From Enterococcus casseliflavus NBRC 100478 (lineage in GTDB: Bacteria > Bacillota > Bacilli > Lactobacillales > Enterococcaceae), in contig NZ_BCPT01000002.1 of the NCBI RefSeq assembly GCF_001544095.1, positions 186,001 through 250,000 on the forward strand: a DNA stretch of 64,000 nt, written 5' to 3'. The position numbers and the translations under genes were made by a program. How positions within the stretch are numbered: position 1 is the first letter of the stretch; every line of letters begins with the position of its first letter. Below the pieces are notes generated by a model, which was given only the letters and a program-made list of their open reading frames with translations, searched no databases and was not told the origin of the DNA. Positions 51,657-60,787 of this stretch are shown here, one piece after another.

Positions 51657-53216
51657 CTATTTGGCGTAATCCGTTGCGCGAGTCTCGCGAATAACGGTTA
51701 CCTTGATATGACCTGGGTAATCCAAATCGTCTTCGATCTTCTTGCGGATGTCGCGAACCAATCGTACAGCATCCAAATCAGAAATCTCTTCTGGTTTGAC
51801 CATTACACGGACTTCACGTCCGGCTTGGACTGCAAAACTGGAATCGACCCCTTTGAAGCCGTTGGCGATATTTTCTAGATTTTGCAAGCGGCGAATATAA
51901 TTTTCCAATGATTCGCTGCGGGCACCTGGACGGGCTGCTGACAAGGCATCTGCGGCTGCAACTAAAACAGAGATAACCGATGTTGCTTCAACATCTCCAT
52001 GGTGAGAAGCGATCGCATTGATCACCACACCATTTTCTTTGTATTTGGCAGCTAACTCAGCCCCGATCTCAACGTGAGAGCCTTCGATTTCATGGTCAAG
52101 GGCTTTCCCGATATCATGCAAGAGTCCAGCACGTTTGGCTAACTGGATATCTTCGCCTAATTCTGCGGCAAGAACACCGGTTAGTTTTGCGACTTCGATC
52201 GAGTGGTTCAAGACGTTTTGTCCGTAGCTGGTACGGAAACGCAAACGACCTAAAATCTTGATCAAGTCTGGATGAAGGGTGTGGGCGCCGACTTCAAAGG
52301 CTGCTTGTTCCCCATATTCACGAATATGCTCATCCATTTCTTTCCTAGATTTTTCGACCATTTCTTCAATTCGGGCTGGATGGATCCGGCCGTCTTGAAT
52401 CAGTTTTTCAAGGGTCATACGAGCAATTTCACGGCGAATCGGATCAAATCCTGATAAGACGACTGCTTCTGGCGTGTCATCGATGATCAAATCGATCCCT
52501 GTCAAGGTTTCAAGGGTGCGAATGTTCCGACCTTCTCTTCCGATGATTCGACCTTTCATCTCATCGTTTGGTAATGATACGACCGATACCGTGGTTTCAG
52601 ACACTTGGTCTGCGGCACAACGTTGGATTGCTAAGGACAAGAGATTTTTTGCTTTTCGATCTGCTTCTTCCTTCGCACGCTGTTCAGATTCTTTGACCAT
52701 GATCGTTAATTCATGGTTCAATTCCTCTTCCGTTGATTTCATGATCAACTCTTTTGCTTCATCTCTGGACAGCGCAGCGATGCGCTCTAATTCTTTCTGT
52801 TGTCCATCGATTAAGTTTTCTACTTCTTTTTCTCGCTCGTCAATTAATTGTTGTTTCTCACTAAGTCTGCCTTCTTTATCTTCAAGTGAGCGTTCTCGTT
52901 TTTCCAAAGAATCGTCCTTACGATCAAGTACTTGTTCTCTTTGGAGTAAACGATTTTCTTGTGATTTTAAATCAAGTTTGCTTTCTTTCAACTCACTTTC
53001 AATCTCTGACCGATACTTCTGATTTTCTTCCTTAGCTTCTAACAATGCTTCTTTTTTAAGAGTTTCTGCTTCTTTCTTAGCGCTTTCGATAATTCCAGCT
53101 GCAGAATTTTGGGCGCCGTTGATTTCTTTCTCATGACGAGATTTCGTCACATAAACTCCTAATCCAAGACCGACAATTAAACCGATGATAGCGAGGAGAA
53201 TGTAAAGTAGTTCCAA
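51657..53216 (-). CDS. rny: Ribonuclease Y
   Basis: 519 residues. An N-terminal membrane helix ([21 protein letters not shown]) leads to a long coiled coil (about residues 25-200, rich in Glu/Lys/Arg), a KH domain ([17 protein letters not shown]) and an HD domain ([24 protein letters not shown]). It is the membrane-bound endoribonuclease starting mRNA decay. I chose the TTG at 53216 because GGAGG lies 8 nt upstream. The ATG at 53231 has no ribosome site and would place that site inside the gene. Confidence 0.93.
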   Translation of the reverse strand: MELLYILLAIIGLIVGLGLGVYVTKSRHEKEINGAQNSAAGIIESAKKEAETLKKEALLEAKEENQKYRSEIESELKESKLDLKSQENRLLQREQVLDRKDDSLEKRERSLEDKEGRLSEKQQLIDEREKEVENLIDGQQKELERIAALSRDEAKELIMKSTEEELNHELTIMVKESEQRAKEEADRKAKNLLSLAIQRCAADQVSETTVSVVSLPNDEMKGRIIGREGRNIRTLETLTGIDLIIDDTPEAVVLSGFDPIRREIARMTLEKLIQDGRIHPARIEEMVEKSRKEMDEHIREYGEQAAFEVGAHTLHPDLIKILGRLRFRTSYGQNVLNHSIEVAKLTGVLAAELGEDIQLAKRAGLLHDIGKALDHEIEGSHVEIGAELAAKYKENGVVINAIASHHGDVEATSVISVLVAAADALSAARPGARSESLENYIRRLQNLENIANGFKGVDSSFAVQAGREVRVMVKPEEISDLDAVRLVRDIRKKIEDDLDYPGHIKVTVIRETRATDYAK

Positions 53217-53300
53217 TGAATCCACCTCCATACTATCTTTTTAAATATTTTGTAATTTTGATTAACAAAGGATAACAAAATTATCAATTCGCTACTTCTT

Positions 53301-53316
53301 ATGTGGAAATCCACAT
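53301..53316. other. Palindromic hairpin at the predicted 5' end of rny mRNA
   Basis: ATGTGGA and TCCACAT pair around AA (53301-53316). The rny transcript is predicted to start near 53316, so the hairpin would form the very 5' end. Confidence 0.55.
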
Positions 53317-53322
53317 ACGTTT

Positions 53323-53351
53323 ATTCTAATGTTTGAACCCAAGAGTGTCAA
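53323..53351 (-). promoter_or_regulatory. Promoter of rny
   Basis: Consensus -35 TTGACA (53346-53351) and -10 TAGAAT (53323-53328), exactly 17 bp apart on the minus strand, giving a leader of about 100 nt. Confidence 0.85.
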
Positions 53352-53433
53352 CTTTAAATAATAAAGTAAACTTTCGCAACCCTTCCTTTTTACGGATGTT
53401 TTTTCAACAATGGACGAATCTGGTAAAAACCAC

Positions 53434-53466
53434 AAAAAAGCCAAACAACGAGGTTGTTTGGCTTTT
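53434..53466 (-). terminator. Terminator of recA
   Basis: AAAGCCAAACAA (53437-53448) pairs with TTGTTTGGCTTT (53454-53465), with a T-run on the minus strand, 8 bp after the stop. Confidence 0.9.
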
Positions 53467-53473
53467 TCAAGAC

Positions 53474-54517
53474 TTAGTCGTCTAATGGTAATTCTTCTTG
53501 CGCTTCCTCAAGGGTTACGGTCTCTCCTGTTCCAATCCCGTAAGCATCGCGGACGCGAGCAGAAACTTCTAGCATCATTTCTTCGTGTTCACGCATGTAG
53601 TTTTTGGCGTTTTCACGACCTTGACCGATACGATCCCCTTTATAGGCATACCACGCACCGCTTTTATCGACGATGTCTTGTTCCACGGCCATATCCAGCA
53701 ATTCGCCTTCTTGGGAAATCCCTTGACCATACATCATGTCGACTTCTGCTACTTTAAATGGTGGCGCTACTTTGTTTTTGACTACTTTGATCTTCGTGCG
53801 GTTCCCGATGATATCTGTACCGGATTTCAATTGCTCAGCACGACGTACTTCCAAACGGATGGTTGAATAGAATTTCAACGCACGACCACCAGGCGTCGTT
53901 TCTGGATTCCCGAACATGATCCCAACTTTTTCCCGAATTTGGTTGATAAAGATCGCGATCGTTTTCGTTTTGTTGATGGAACCAGAAAGTTTCCGTAATG
54001 CTTGTGACATCAAACGAGCTTGCAAACCAACGTGGGTATCACCCATTTCACCGTCGATCTCCGCCCGTGGGACTAAAGCTGCTACCGAGTCAATGACCAC
54101 GATATCAACCGCACCACTTGAAACTAAGGCGTCAGCGATCTCTAATCCTTGTTCTCCTGTATCTGGTTGTGATAACAAAAGATCATCGATATTTACGCCT
54201 AATTTTTGCGCATATTGAGGATCTAACGCATGTTCGGCATCGATAAATGCTGCTGTTCCGCCATTTTTTTGGACTTCCGCAATGGCATGTAAAGCAACTG
54301 TCGTTTTACCAGAACTTTCTGGGCCGTAAACTTCTACGATCCGTCCTCGTGGGTAACCACCTACACCTAATGCAACATCCAAGGCCAATGAACCACTTGG
54401 GATCGTTGAAATTTGTTGATCAACTTTTTCGCCAAGCTTCATGATGGCACCTTTACCATAGTTCTTTTCAATCTTCTTTAGTGCAGCATCTAAGGCTGCT
54501 TTACGATCATCTGCCAA
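53474..54517 (-). CDS. recA: Recombinase A
   Basis: 347 residues. Walker A is GPESSGKTT, with [42 protein letters not shown] and the L2 region [16 protein letters not shown] all intact. It forms the filament for homologous recombination and induces SOS by stimulating LexA cleavage. The start is TTG at 54517 ([15 protein letters not shown]), with AGGAGG 8 nt upstream. The upstream ATG at 54610 would read through the promoter and add 31 residues unlike any RecA. Confidence 0.96.
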   Translation of the reverse strand: MADDRKAALDAALKKIEKNYGKGAIMKLGEKVDQQISTIPSGSLALDVALGVGGYPRGRIVEVYGPESSGKTTVALHAIAEVQKNGGTAAFIDAEHALDPQYAQKLGVNIDDLLLSQPDTGEQGLEIADALVSSGAVDIVVIDSVAALVPRAEIDGEMGDTHVGLQARLMSQALRKLSGSINKTKTIAIFINQIREKVGIMFGNPETTPGGRALKFYSTIRLEVRRAEQLKSGTDIIGNRTKIKVVKNKVAPPFKVAEVDMMYGQGISQEGELLDMAVEQDIVDKSGAWYAYKGDRIGQGRENAKNYMREHEEMMLEVSARVRDAYGIGTGETVTLEEAQEELPLDD

Positions 54518-54566
54518 ACGGATAATCCTCCTTATATTCATCACTTTCGTGTGTCGTTCATAAGAT

Positions 54567-54595
54567 AATAATAGTCCTTCTGACGGGAAATTGCA
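54567..54595 (-). promoter_or_regulatory. Promoter of recA
   Basis: -35 TTGCAA (54590-54595) and -10 TATTAT (54567-54572), 17 bp apart on the minus strand. Confidence 0.8.
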
Positions 54596-54603
54596 AGAAA
54601 AAA

Positions 54604-54617
54604 CGAACAAACATTCG
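54604..54617. promoter_or_regulatory. LexA (SOS) box of recA
   Basis: CGAACAAACATTCG matches the Gram-positive LexA consensus CGAAC-N4-GTTCG with one changed base. It lies 8 bp upstream of the recA -35. Confidence 0.75.
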
Positions 54618-54619
54618 CA

Positions 54620-55858
54620 TTAATTTAATAATTCCTTACGTATTTGATTTAAGCCCGCCATGACAGCACTATGCCGAATATAGGCGCGGTCGCGGTTGAA
54701 GTGATATAGCTGGCTCGAGACGCCTTTGTCAGAAGCTAAGGCGATCCAAACGGTGCCTTTAGGCTGACCTTCTAACTCGTCTGGACCAGCAACACCCGTA
54801 AACGCCACCGCATAATCGGTCTCGGCTTGTTTGCGGGCATAGACGGCCATTGCTTCCGCACACTCCTGACTAACAGTCCCATAGCTTTCCAAAAGCCCTG
54901 GATCGATGCCTAAGAGCTTGCTTTTTGTTGCAGCAGAATATGTCACGAACCCACCGGGAAACACCTCAGAGACGCCAGGAATCCCTCCTAGGGTCGCTTG
55001 GAACAAACCAGCGGTCAAACTTTCCGCTGCGGTGACGGTTTTCTTTTTCTCGATCAGTCGCTCGACGACTGTTTCTGCCAGCGAATTTTGTTCCCCATAC
55101 CCATAGAAATACGCACCGACCCGTGCTTGGACGGTTTCTTCTAACGCATCCAATTGTTTGATCCCTTGCGCCTCGTTTGCAGTTTTGACCGTCAGACGCA
55201 GCGTGACCTCATTGGGTTTGGCATAAGGAGCGATGGTGGGATTGACTTGATTCTCGATCAAATCGGCCAATTCTGTGACCAATGCCGATTCCCCGATCCC
55301 GTAATAGCGCAAAACGCGAGACAGCAAGACCTCTTCTTGGGGAAACTGCTCTAACAGAAGTGGTTTTGCGTGGGTAAGAAACATCGCCTGTAGTTCACTT
55401 GGTGGTCCTGGCAGCAGCAAATAACTGGTAGCGGCTGTCTGATAAAAGATCCCGATCGCTAGTCCATTGGGATTTGGCAAAGACACACTGTCTTTAAAAA
55501 CGAGGGTCTGCCGCAAATTGTTTTCCGTCATCCTCCGTTGACTGTTTTCGAAGAAGGCTTTCAATTGGTGATACCCTGGTTCATCTCTGACTAACTCTTG
55601 TCCCACATGACGGGCAGTGACTTGTTTCGTCAAGTCATCGTCGGTGGGCCCTAAGCCGCCGCACAATACGATCAAGTCGCTGCGTTTGTCGGCGATCGTC
55701 AGCAATTCTTCTAAGCGATTGGGGTTGTCCCCGACAACACTATGATAAAAAACATCGATCCCAAGACTTGCCAGTTCTTCTGACAAGAAGGTCGCGTTCG
55801 TATTCACCACCTGTCCTAAAAGTAATTCGGTCCCGACTGCAATAATTTCTGCTTTCAT
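54620..55858 (-). CDS. cinA: CinA: competence/damage-inducible protein, NMN deamidase-type
   Basis: 412 residues. The N-terminal molybdopterin-binding-like (COG1058) domain has [38 protein letters not shown] and [11 protein letters not shown]. The C-terminal CinA domain (from about 255) has [21 protein letters not shown] and [11 protein letters not shown], associated with nicotinamide mononucleotide deamidation. It lies directly upstream of recA, as in many Firmicutes, though recA here has its own SOS promoter in the gap. Confidence 0.93.
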   Translation of the reverse strand: MKAEIIAVGTELLLGQVVNTNATFLSEELASLGIDVFYHSVVGDNPNRLEELLTIADKRSDLIVLCGGLGPTDDDLTKQVTARHVGQELVRDEPGYHQLKAFFENSQRRMTENNLRQTLVFKDSVSLPNPNGLAIGIFYQTAATSYLLLPGPPSELQAMFLTHAKPLLLEQFPQEEVLLSRVLRYYGIGESALVTELADLIENQVNPTIAPYAKPNEVTLRLTVKTANEAQGIKQLDALEETVQARVGAYFYGYGEQNSLAETVVERLIEKKKTVTAAESLTAGLFQATLGGIPGVSEVFPGGFVTYSAATKSKLLGIDPGLLESYGTVSQECAEAMAVYARKQAETDYAVAFTGVAGPDELEGQPKGTVWIALASDKGVSSQLYHFNRDRAYIRHSAVMAGLNQIRKELLN

Positions 55859-55904
55859 TCGTTTACTCCTTCATTTATCAGATACGTAAAAGTCTTTCAT
55901 ATTG

Positions 55905-55935
55905 ACAAAAAAAGTCCAGAAAACTTCTGAACTTT
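55905..55935 (-). terminator. Terminator of pgsA
   Basis: AAAGTTCAGAA pairs with TTCTGGACTTT on the minus strand (55911-55935), then seven Ts. It lies about 50 bp after the pgsA stop, so cinA needs its own promoter in the remaining gap. Confidence 0.85.
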
Positions 55936-55985
55936 CGTGACTTGTATCCTTGTTTTTATCGCTTCTTTATCTAGATCTAGAAATT

Positions 55986-56567
55986 TTACATAGAATCTTT
56001 AAAAACATTCGTATTTTTTATGAAATAATCGACCCCGGAATAGATCGTGAAGATCAAACATAGATACAACATGATTTGATCGATAGGCAAACCGATCATT
56101 GAAAAGGGAATGTTGTTCAAGAACAAGAAAATGATCGCAACCATTTGTGTCGCGGTTTTGATTTTCCCTGGCCACGCAGCAGCCATGACTTCCCCGCTTT
56201 GTTCCACTAACAACAAGCGTAACCCTGTCACTGCCAACTCGCGGCAAACGATGATCGAAACTACCCAGCCTGGGGCTTTGTCTAATTCAACCAGCATGAT
56301 AAAAGCCGTCATGACGAGCATTTTATCTGCTAACGGGTCAGCAAACTTCCCGAAGTTGGTAACAAGGCCTCTGGAACGAGCGATCTTGCCATCTAGCCAG
56401 TCTGTAATACTGGCTGCCGCAAAAAGGATCGCTGCAATAAGGTGCGTGTTTTCTAATTGTGTCGTACCAACGGTCAGCGTGCCAAGATCGATTGGCAAAA
56501 CCAAGACCAAAATAAAGATGGGGATCATAATGATCCGTAATACAGTTAATTGATTGGGTAAATTCAC
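55986..56567 (-). CDS. pgsA: CDP-diacylglycerol-glycerol-3-phosphate 3-phosphatidyltransferase
   Basis: 193 residues, polytopic. The CDP-alcohol phosphotransferase motif is seen in DWLDGKIARSRGLVTNFGKF followed by ADPLADK. It makes phosphatidylglycerol phosphate, the first committed step to phosphatidylglycerol, in the membrane. It follows the rodZ-like gene by 132 bp, an arrangement conserved in Firmicutes. Confidence 0.95.
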   Translation of the reverse strand: MNLPNQLTVLRIIMIPIFILVLVLPIDLGTLTVGTTQLENTHLIAAILFAAASITDWLDGKIARSRGLVTNFGKFADPLADKMLVMTAFIMLVELDKAPGWVVSIIVCRELAVTGLRLLLVEQSGEVMAAAWPGKIKTATQMVAIIFLFLNNIPFSMIGLPIDQIMLYLCLIFTIYSGVDYFIKNTNVFKDSM

Positions 56568-56699
56568 GAAATAGACTCCTCTCTGCCGACTATTGTACGA
56601 AATAACGGCAAATCATGCCACTACTTCTGCTTTTCAATGGTCGGATGCAACAGATAACTTTTTAGCTAATGATACCTCAATAAGGCGCATTTGTCAGAT

Positions 56700-57602
56700 T
56701 TATGCCGCATCGTCTTGGTATTCAATCACGAGGCGGACTGTCTTTTGTAACAATTCAAATTGCGGGTCAGAAAAGTCCACTTCCTGACCATTGGCAGTGA
56801 TGGAGATATTTTGACTTGCGCCCAGGGTCAAGGTCGCATTCGTGGCGCCTTCTGGCAGCGTCATCGATTGCGTTTCCCCCGCTTGAACAGTGTATTGGTA
56901 CACATAAGCGTTGTCGACTTGTACACCGACCCAACAAGAAGCATCTAGCCCAGTAAATGCTAATTCAATAGGATTTTCTGCATCTTTCATCGTGATCGTG
57001 ATCGACGATTGCGTCGAATCACTGGCAGTCATCGTCATTTTCGCTTCGCTGGATTCCGTCGTACTTGACGACTCCGTCGCTTCACTCGAAGTACTGGTTT
57101 CTTCCGTACTTGACGTGGTGGAAGCGGTAGACGCTGAATTTTCTACCACAAGAGAAGAGCTTCCTTGGATCATCGGCGTTGTATTCCGGTCTTGCCAAGC
57201 CATGTAGCCCACGATACTCACGATCGTAATGGCCACCAGGCCTAATAGAATCATCGGCAAATAGCGGACGACAAATGAGCCGCTTTTTTCTTCTACGTGC
57301 TGTGCTTTTCGTGAGCCGCTGACGGTTTCAGGCTGCGGTCTTTTTGGTAAGGGGGCGTCTAACGTATCTTTGCCATCAAAAACGGCTACCAATTTGTCGC
57401 CGTCTTCTCCAACCGCTGCTGCATATTGGCGAATAAACGCACGGACATAAAAAGTGCCTGGCAATTGATCAAAACGCTCTGCTTCAATTGCTTCTAAATA
57501 GCGTTTTTGGATCTTTGTCATTTGTTGTAATTCAATCAATGAAATGTTTTTATCTAAACGGGCTTGCCGTAATTTTGCTCCAATCGTTGTTTCGTTGGCC
57601 AC
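56700..57602 (-). CDS. rodZ: RodZ-like cell-shape protein
   Basis: 300 residues. An N-terminal helix-turn-helix (IGAKLRQARLDKNISLIELQ, then RYLEAIEAERFDQLPGTFYV) precedes one membrane helix (YLPMILLGLVAITIVSIVGY). An extracellular Ser/Thr/Glu-rich linker of about 45 residues follows, then a DUF4115 beta domain (CWVGVQVDNAYVYQYTVQAG). It links the shape or division machinery to the membrane. The start is GTG at 57602 with GGAG about 11 nt upstream. Confidence 0.88.
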   Translation of the reverse strand: MANETTIGAKLRQARLDKNISLIELQQMTKIQKRYLEAIEAERFDQLPGTFYVRAFIRQYAAAVGEDGDKLVAVFDGKDTLDAPLPKRPQPETVSGSRKAQHVEEKSGSFVVRYLPMILLGLVAITIVSIVGYMAWQDRNTTPMIQGSSSLVVENSASTASTTSSTEETSTSSEATESSSTTESSEAKMTMTASDSTQSSITITMKDAENPIELAFTGLDASCWVGVQVDNAYVYQYTVQAGETQSMTLPEGATNATLTLGASQNISITANGQEVDFSDPQFELLQKTVRLVIEYQDDAA

Positions 57603-57950
57603 TCGATCATCTACTCCAGTCTTTTATTCATCTTTAAAAAAAGCCCTAAAATCGCTTCGCTGCTTGTCGTAAGGTCAGCAAAGCTGCTCTATCATTTTAA
57701 AACAGGGGTTCCCTGTATACGTCAATAAAAAAAACTCCGTCACGCCGATTGCCATCTGGGCGCGCCGTCTACTAAATATAACATTTTTTCCGTGAATTTT
57801 TGTAAAAAAACAAAAAAAGATTTTGCTTCAATAATTAAAGAATACCATAAAAGAAAAAGTCTGAGGATAGCCTAACCACAACTCGCAAACAAATTTTAAT
57901 ACTTTTCGCCAAATTGGCATCAAATTGCAAGAAAAAACCACCCTTTGACG
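57603..57950. other. Long AT-rich leader region upstream of rodZ
   Basis: No gene found. On the minus strand a TATATT (about 57774) is followed by a GC-rich element (57737-57768, GGCGCGCC..GGCGTG) ending in eight Ts near 57727-57734. Further on come a small AGGGAACCCCT hairpin, AGCAGC..GCTG repeats and a second seven-T run near rodZ. This looks like a structured leader or a short terminated RNA. Confidence 0.4.
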
Positions 57951-58028
57951 CAAAAAGAAAACACTGAATGACTCAGGAGTTGGCCAGCCCTTGTTCTGTT
58001 AGGCGTTCCTCCTTGAATCATTCAGTGT
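57951..58028 (-). terminator. Terminator of the M16 peptidase operon
   Basis: ACACTGAATGA..AGGAG (minus strand) pairs with CTCCT..TCATTCAGTGT (57961-58028), followed by a T-rich tract. The loop is long, about 25 nt. Confidence 0.75.
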
Positions 58029-58066
58029 CGCTTAGATGACAGCTGTTTGACAAAACCAGCCTTCGC

Positions 58067-59365
58067 TTAGGCTTTTTCCGTTGGATACATGTAAAAACGA
58101 CTAAACGCTTTGGGATCGATAAAGGAACGAGCCGCTTGCTGGACATCTTCCAAAGTGATCGATTGGATCACCTCTGGCAGATCAAAGAGCGTCGTTTCAC
58201 CGAATAAACTTTGGGTAAACTGGTTTGCGATAAACTCCAGTGAGTTCAGTGATTGGAAATATTTCCCTAGCATTTTCTTCTTCAATAACGTCAAGTTTTC
58301 TTCATTGATCTCTGGATCTTGCTGGAAATTCATTACGATCGCTTCGATCTCTGCCAACATTTTTTCTGGCTCTTCAGAATCCCCCGAGAAGTCGGCAAAG
58401 TAAAAGCCGCGATCCAAGTTCACTTCAAACCCAAAAGTGTCGTCGATGATGCCTTGATCATACAAACGCAAATAATTGGCGGAAGTATTGCCTAACACCA
58501 ATTGGCAGAAAAGATTCAACGCATTTTTGAAGCGCAAGAGCTCTCTTCCTGATTTCGGCAGTTTGTTCAAGTCTCCTTTGATCCCTAATACGCCTTTGGC
58601 ACGTGTTACTGGCATGGTAAGACTTGATTCTGCTTGAATATCGACAAAGGTTTCTTCAGGAAACTGGCGAATGATCGCCTGCGTTTCTGGAAAGGTCTTG
58701 GCCGCTTGATTGGTCCGAATCCACGCCATCGTTTCTTCAGGATCGATATTGCCTACCACAAAAAGCGTCATATTGCTTGGGTGATAGAAGGTATTGTAGC
58801 AAAGATACAAGTCTTCTGCGGTGATCTGCGCAATGCTTTCCACCGTACCAGCGATATCGATATGCAAGGGGTGCTTCGGATACAGATTTTTGATGATGCC
58901 GAAAAACTGCTGCCAGTTTGGATCGTCATCATACATTTGGATTTCTTGACCAATGATCCCTTTTTCTTTTTCGACGGTTTCTTCTGTGAAATACGGGGCT
59001 TGAACGAAATCGATCAACGTTTCAAGGTTCAACTTGATTTGATCGGTTGCCGAAAAAAGGTAGCTGGTTTTCGTGAAACTGGTAAAGGCATTGGCAGAAG
59101 CCCCCTGCTGACCAAAGGTTTGAAAGACATCGCCGTCTTCTTTTTCAAACAGTTTGTGCTCTAGAAAATGGGCAATGCCATCAGGGACTTGATGCAATGC
59201 TTCGGGTGAAAACCCGAAATGATTGTCGACAGAGCCATAGTTCGTACTGAAAAGTCCGTAAGTTTTATGGAAATCGGCTTTTGGCAGCAAATAAACTTTC
59301 AAGCCGTTTGGCAATACTTCTTCATAAAGGGTCTCATTGATTTGCTGATAGACTTTTTTATTCAT
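58067..59365 (-). CDS. M16 zinc peptidase (YmfH/AlbF-like)
   Basis: 432 residues. The inverted zinc motif HxxEH is intact in GIAHFLEHKLFE (about residue 65), with the downstream Glu in EKEKGIIGQEIQMYDDDP. It is an M16B peptidase. The ATG at 59365 follows AAGGAG; the longer frame to 59431 lies within the preceding gene. It overlaps the upstream M16 gene by 8 bp. In Bacillus the YmfF/YmfH pair has no settled role; similar pairs mature peptides. Confidence 0.88.
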   Translation of the reverse strand: MNKKVYQQINETLYEEVLPNGLKVYLLPKADFHKTYGLFSTNYGSVDNHFGFSPEALHQVPDGIAHFLEHKLFEKEDGDVFQTFGQQGASANAFTSFTKTSYLFSATDQIKLNLETLIDFVQAPYFTEETVEKEKGIIGQEIQMYDDDPNWQQFFGIIKNLYPKHPLHIDIAGTVESIAQITAEDLYLCYNTFYHPSNMTLFVVGNIDPEETMAWIRTNQAAKTFPETQAIIRQFPEETFVDIQAESSLTMPVTRAKGVLGIKGDLNKLPKSGRELLRFKNALNLFCQLVLGNTSANYLRLYDQGIIDDTFGFEVNLDRGFYFADFSGDSEEPEKMLAEIEAIVMNFQQDPEINEENLTLLKKKMLGKYFQSLNSLEFIANQFTQSLFGETTLFDLPEVIQSITLEDVQQAARSFIDPKAFSRFYMYPTEKA

Positions 59366-60626
59366 GGGTCGTCTCCTTATCCAGGAAGAATACAGCTTGC
59401 AAGGACACGTTTTGAGCCAATGCTTGGACATCAGCCACGGTCACTTGTGCCAATTTCTGCATAAATTCATCTTCCGTCATTTTCGTATTCGGTACCCACT
59501 GATTCAGATAGGCTGTTTCGATCAGTGCTTGTGGGTTATCCAATGAAAGCAAGTACTGGTTTTTCAACATCGCTTTTGTTTGTGCCAGTTCTTCCGCGGT
59601 GACTTCGCCACGCTGCAAGCTTTGCAGCTGCTGTTCGATCAATTTGAAGACCTTGTCGCGGTTTTTGCCATCGATCCCTGTTTGGACCGACAAATACCCA
59701 CGAAACGTATCGATACTACTGGAAGCATAATACGCCAAACTTTCTTTCTCTCGGACATTCATAAACAGTTTGGAATGAGGGAATCCGCCAAACAACCCGT
59801 TGAAGACCATAAAGGCGATCCGCTCGGCTTGGTCATAATACACGCCAGTATGATAGCCTAAGTTCAATTTGGCTTGGATGATTGGTTCCCGCAAGATTTT
59901 CTCGCGAATGATATTTTCCGCCGCTTGCTGATAAAAGACCGGCATTGCTTGGTCTGGCCGATCGGTAAAGGCCATGTTTTGGAAGAGCGCCGCAACTTCT
60001 GCTTCAACCACATCGCCGATCACGAAAAGATCGATTTGATCATTGTCCATCATTGAGCGATAGGTTTGGTAAAGCTCTTTTGCGGTCACAGCTTCTAAGT
60101 CTTGGGGACGTCCAAAGCTCGGATACTTCTGATTCTGATCGTTTTCGAAATACAACTCTTGCAGCCCTAAAGAAGCCAATGCTTGCTTATCTTCTGCCAC
60201 GCTGTTCATATAGGCGATCAAGTTGTGCTTTTCGATGGTGAAGTTCTTTTCTTCAAACTGTTCCTCGTGGGCATTCGGATGGAACAAAACTTCTGCTAAA
60301 AAAGCGGCTGCTTGCGGCAATACTGCTTCATCTGACACGTACTTCCCGTTGACAAAGGACATCGCTGCATTGATTTGATGCAGATTGCCCCGTTTGTTAA
60401 CATTCATACCAAAGCTGGCACCGTAAAGCTCTGCCAGCTGACTGCTAAATGCGGTCTGTGTCGGATAAGCCAAACTAGTCGTTTCTAATAAACTGGTCAA
60501 TAAGGTCCGTTTGGCGGTCATTTCAGCCTGCAATGGTGCAGTAAACCGAACGAAAAAACGGATCGTTTTATACTTTTTGGTCGGTAGCACCGTTAACCGA
60601 ACACCTTTTTTTAATTCAATAGACAT
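59358..60626 (-). CDS. M16 peptidase-like protein lacking the zinc motif (YmfF-like)
   Basis: 422 residues with the M16 fold pattern (LAELYGASFGMNVNKRGNLHQI; FNGLFGGFPHSKLFMNVREKESLAYYASS; the R/Y substrate motif in the second half). Where active members have HxxEH it reads LTSLLETTSLAYP, so zinc binding is lost. It is the probable non-catalytic partner of the next gene, as in bacterial M16B heterodimers. The operon promoter lies upstream (60662-60667). Confidence 0.85.
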   Translation of the reverse strand: MSIELKKGVRLTVLPTKKYKTIRFFVRFTAPLQAEMTAKRTLLTSLLETTSLAYPTQTAFSSQLAELYGASFGMNVNKRGNLHQINAAMSFVNGKYVSDEAVLPQAAAFLAEVLFHPNAHEEQFEEKNFTIEKHNLIAYMNSVAEDKQALASLGLQELYFENDQNQKYPSFGRPQDLEAVTAKELYQTYRSMMDNDQIDLFVIGDVVEAEVAALFQNMAFTDRPDQAMPVFYQQAAENIIREKILREPIIQAKLNLGYHTGVYYDQAERIAFMVFNGLFGGFPHSKLFMNVREKESLAYYASSSIDTFRGYLSVQTGIDGKNRDKVFKLIEQQLQSLQRGEVTAEELAQTKAMLKNQYLLSLDNPQALIETAYLNQWVPNTKMTEDEFMQKLAQVTVADVQALAQNVSLQAVFFLDKETTHE

Positions 60627-60661
60627 GTGACACCCCTTCTAGAAGCAAAATTATCTCTTCA

Positions 60662-60667
60662 ATTATA
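60662..60667 (-). promoter_or_regulatory. Extended -10 of the M16 operon
   Basis: TGC-TATAAT on the minus strand about 36 nt before the first M16 gene; no clear -35. Confidence 0.6.
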
Positions 60668-60692
60668 GCATAGCTGACAAACTTTCTCCTCG

Positions 60693-60731
60693 GCTCGCTG
60701 ATCAAACCTGCTGTAGCGAGCGTTTTTTTTT
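60693..60731 (+). terminator. Orphan plus-strand terminator upstream of mscL
   Basis: GCTCGCT (60693-60699) pairs with AGCGAGC (60715-60721), followed by G and nine Ts. No plus-strand gene lies upstream of it within 9 kb, so it may end antisense transcripts or a short RNA. Confidence 0.6.
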
Positions 60732-60751
60732 ATAAATCCCGCGTTTTTAGC

Positions 60752-60757
60752 TATACT
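60752..60757 (+). promoter_or_regulatory. -10 of mscL
   Basis: TATACT, with a weak -35 TTTATA (60729-60734) at 17 bp, about 30 nt before the start. Confidence 0.55.
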
Positions 60758-60787
60758 GTCAGTAAGATTTAGAAGGGAGGATACAGG

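Noticed and set aside
52474-53022. 182-codon plus-strand open frame
   Set aside because: It is the Ser/Phe-rich complement of the RNase Y coiled coil; such frames arise from Glu/Lys-rich codons.
53217-53231. ATG start of rny
   Set aside because: No ribosome site precedes it, and the GGAGGTG needed for the TTG at 53216 would be inside the gene.
54518-54610. N-terminal extension of RecA to the ATG at 54610
   Set aside because: It spans the recA -10 and ribosome site, and the added residues are unlike RecA; the TTG at 54517 is better supported.
57951-58028. T-box or other riboswitch near the M16 operon
   Set aside because: The hairpin lies after the M16 stop codon with a T-tract in the right direction, so it is a terminator.
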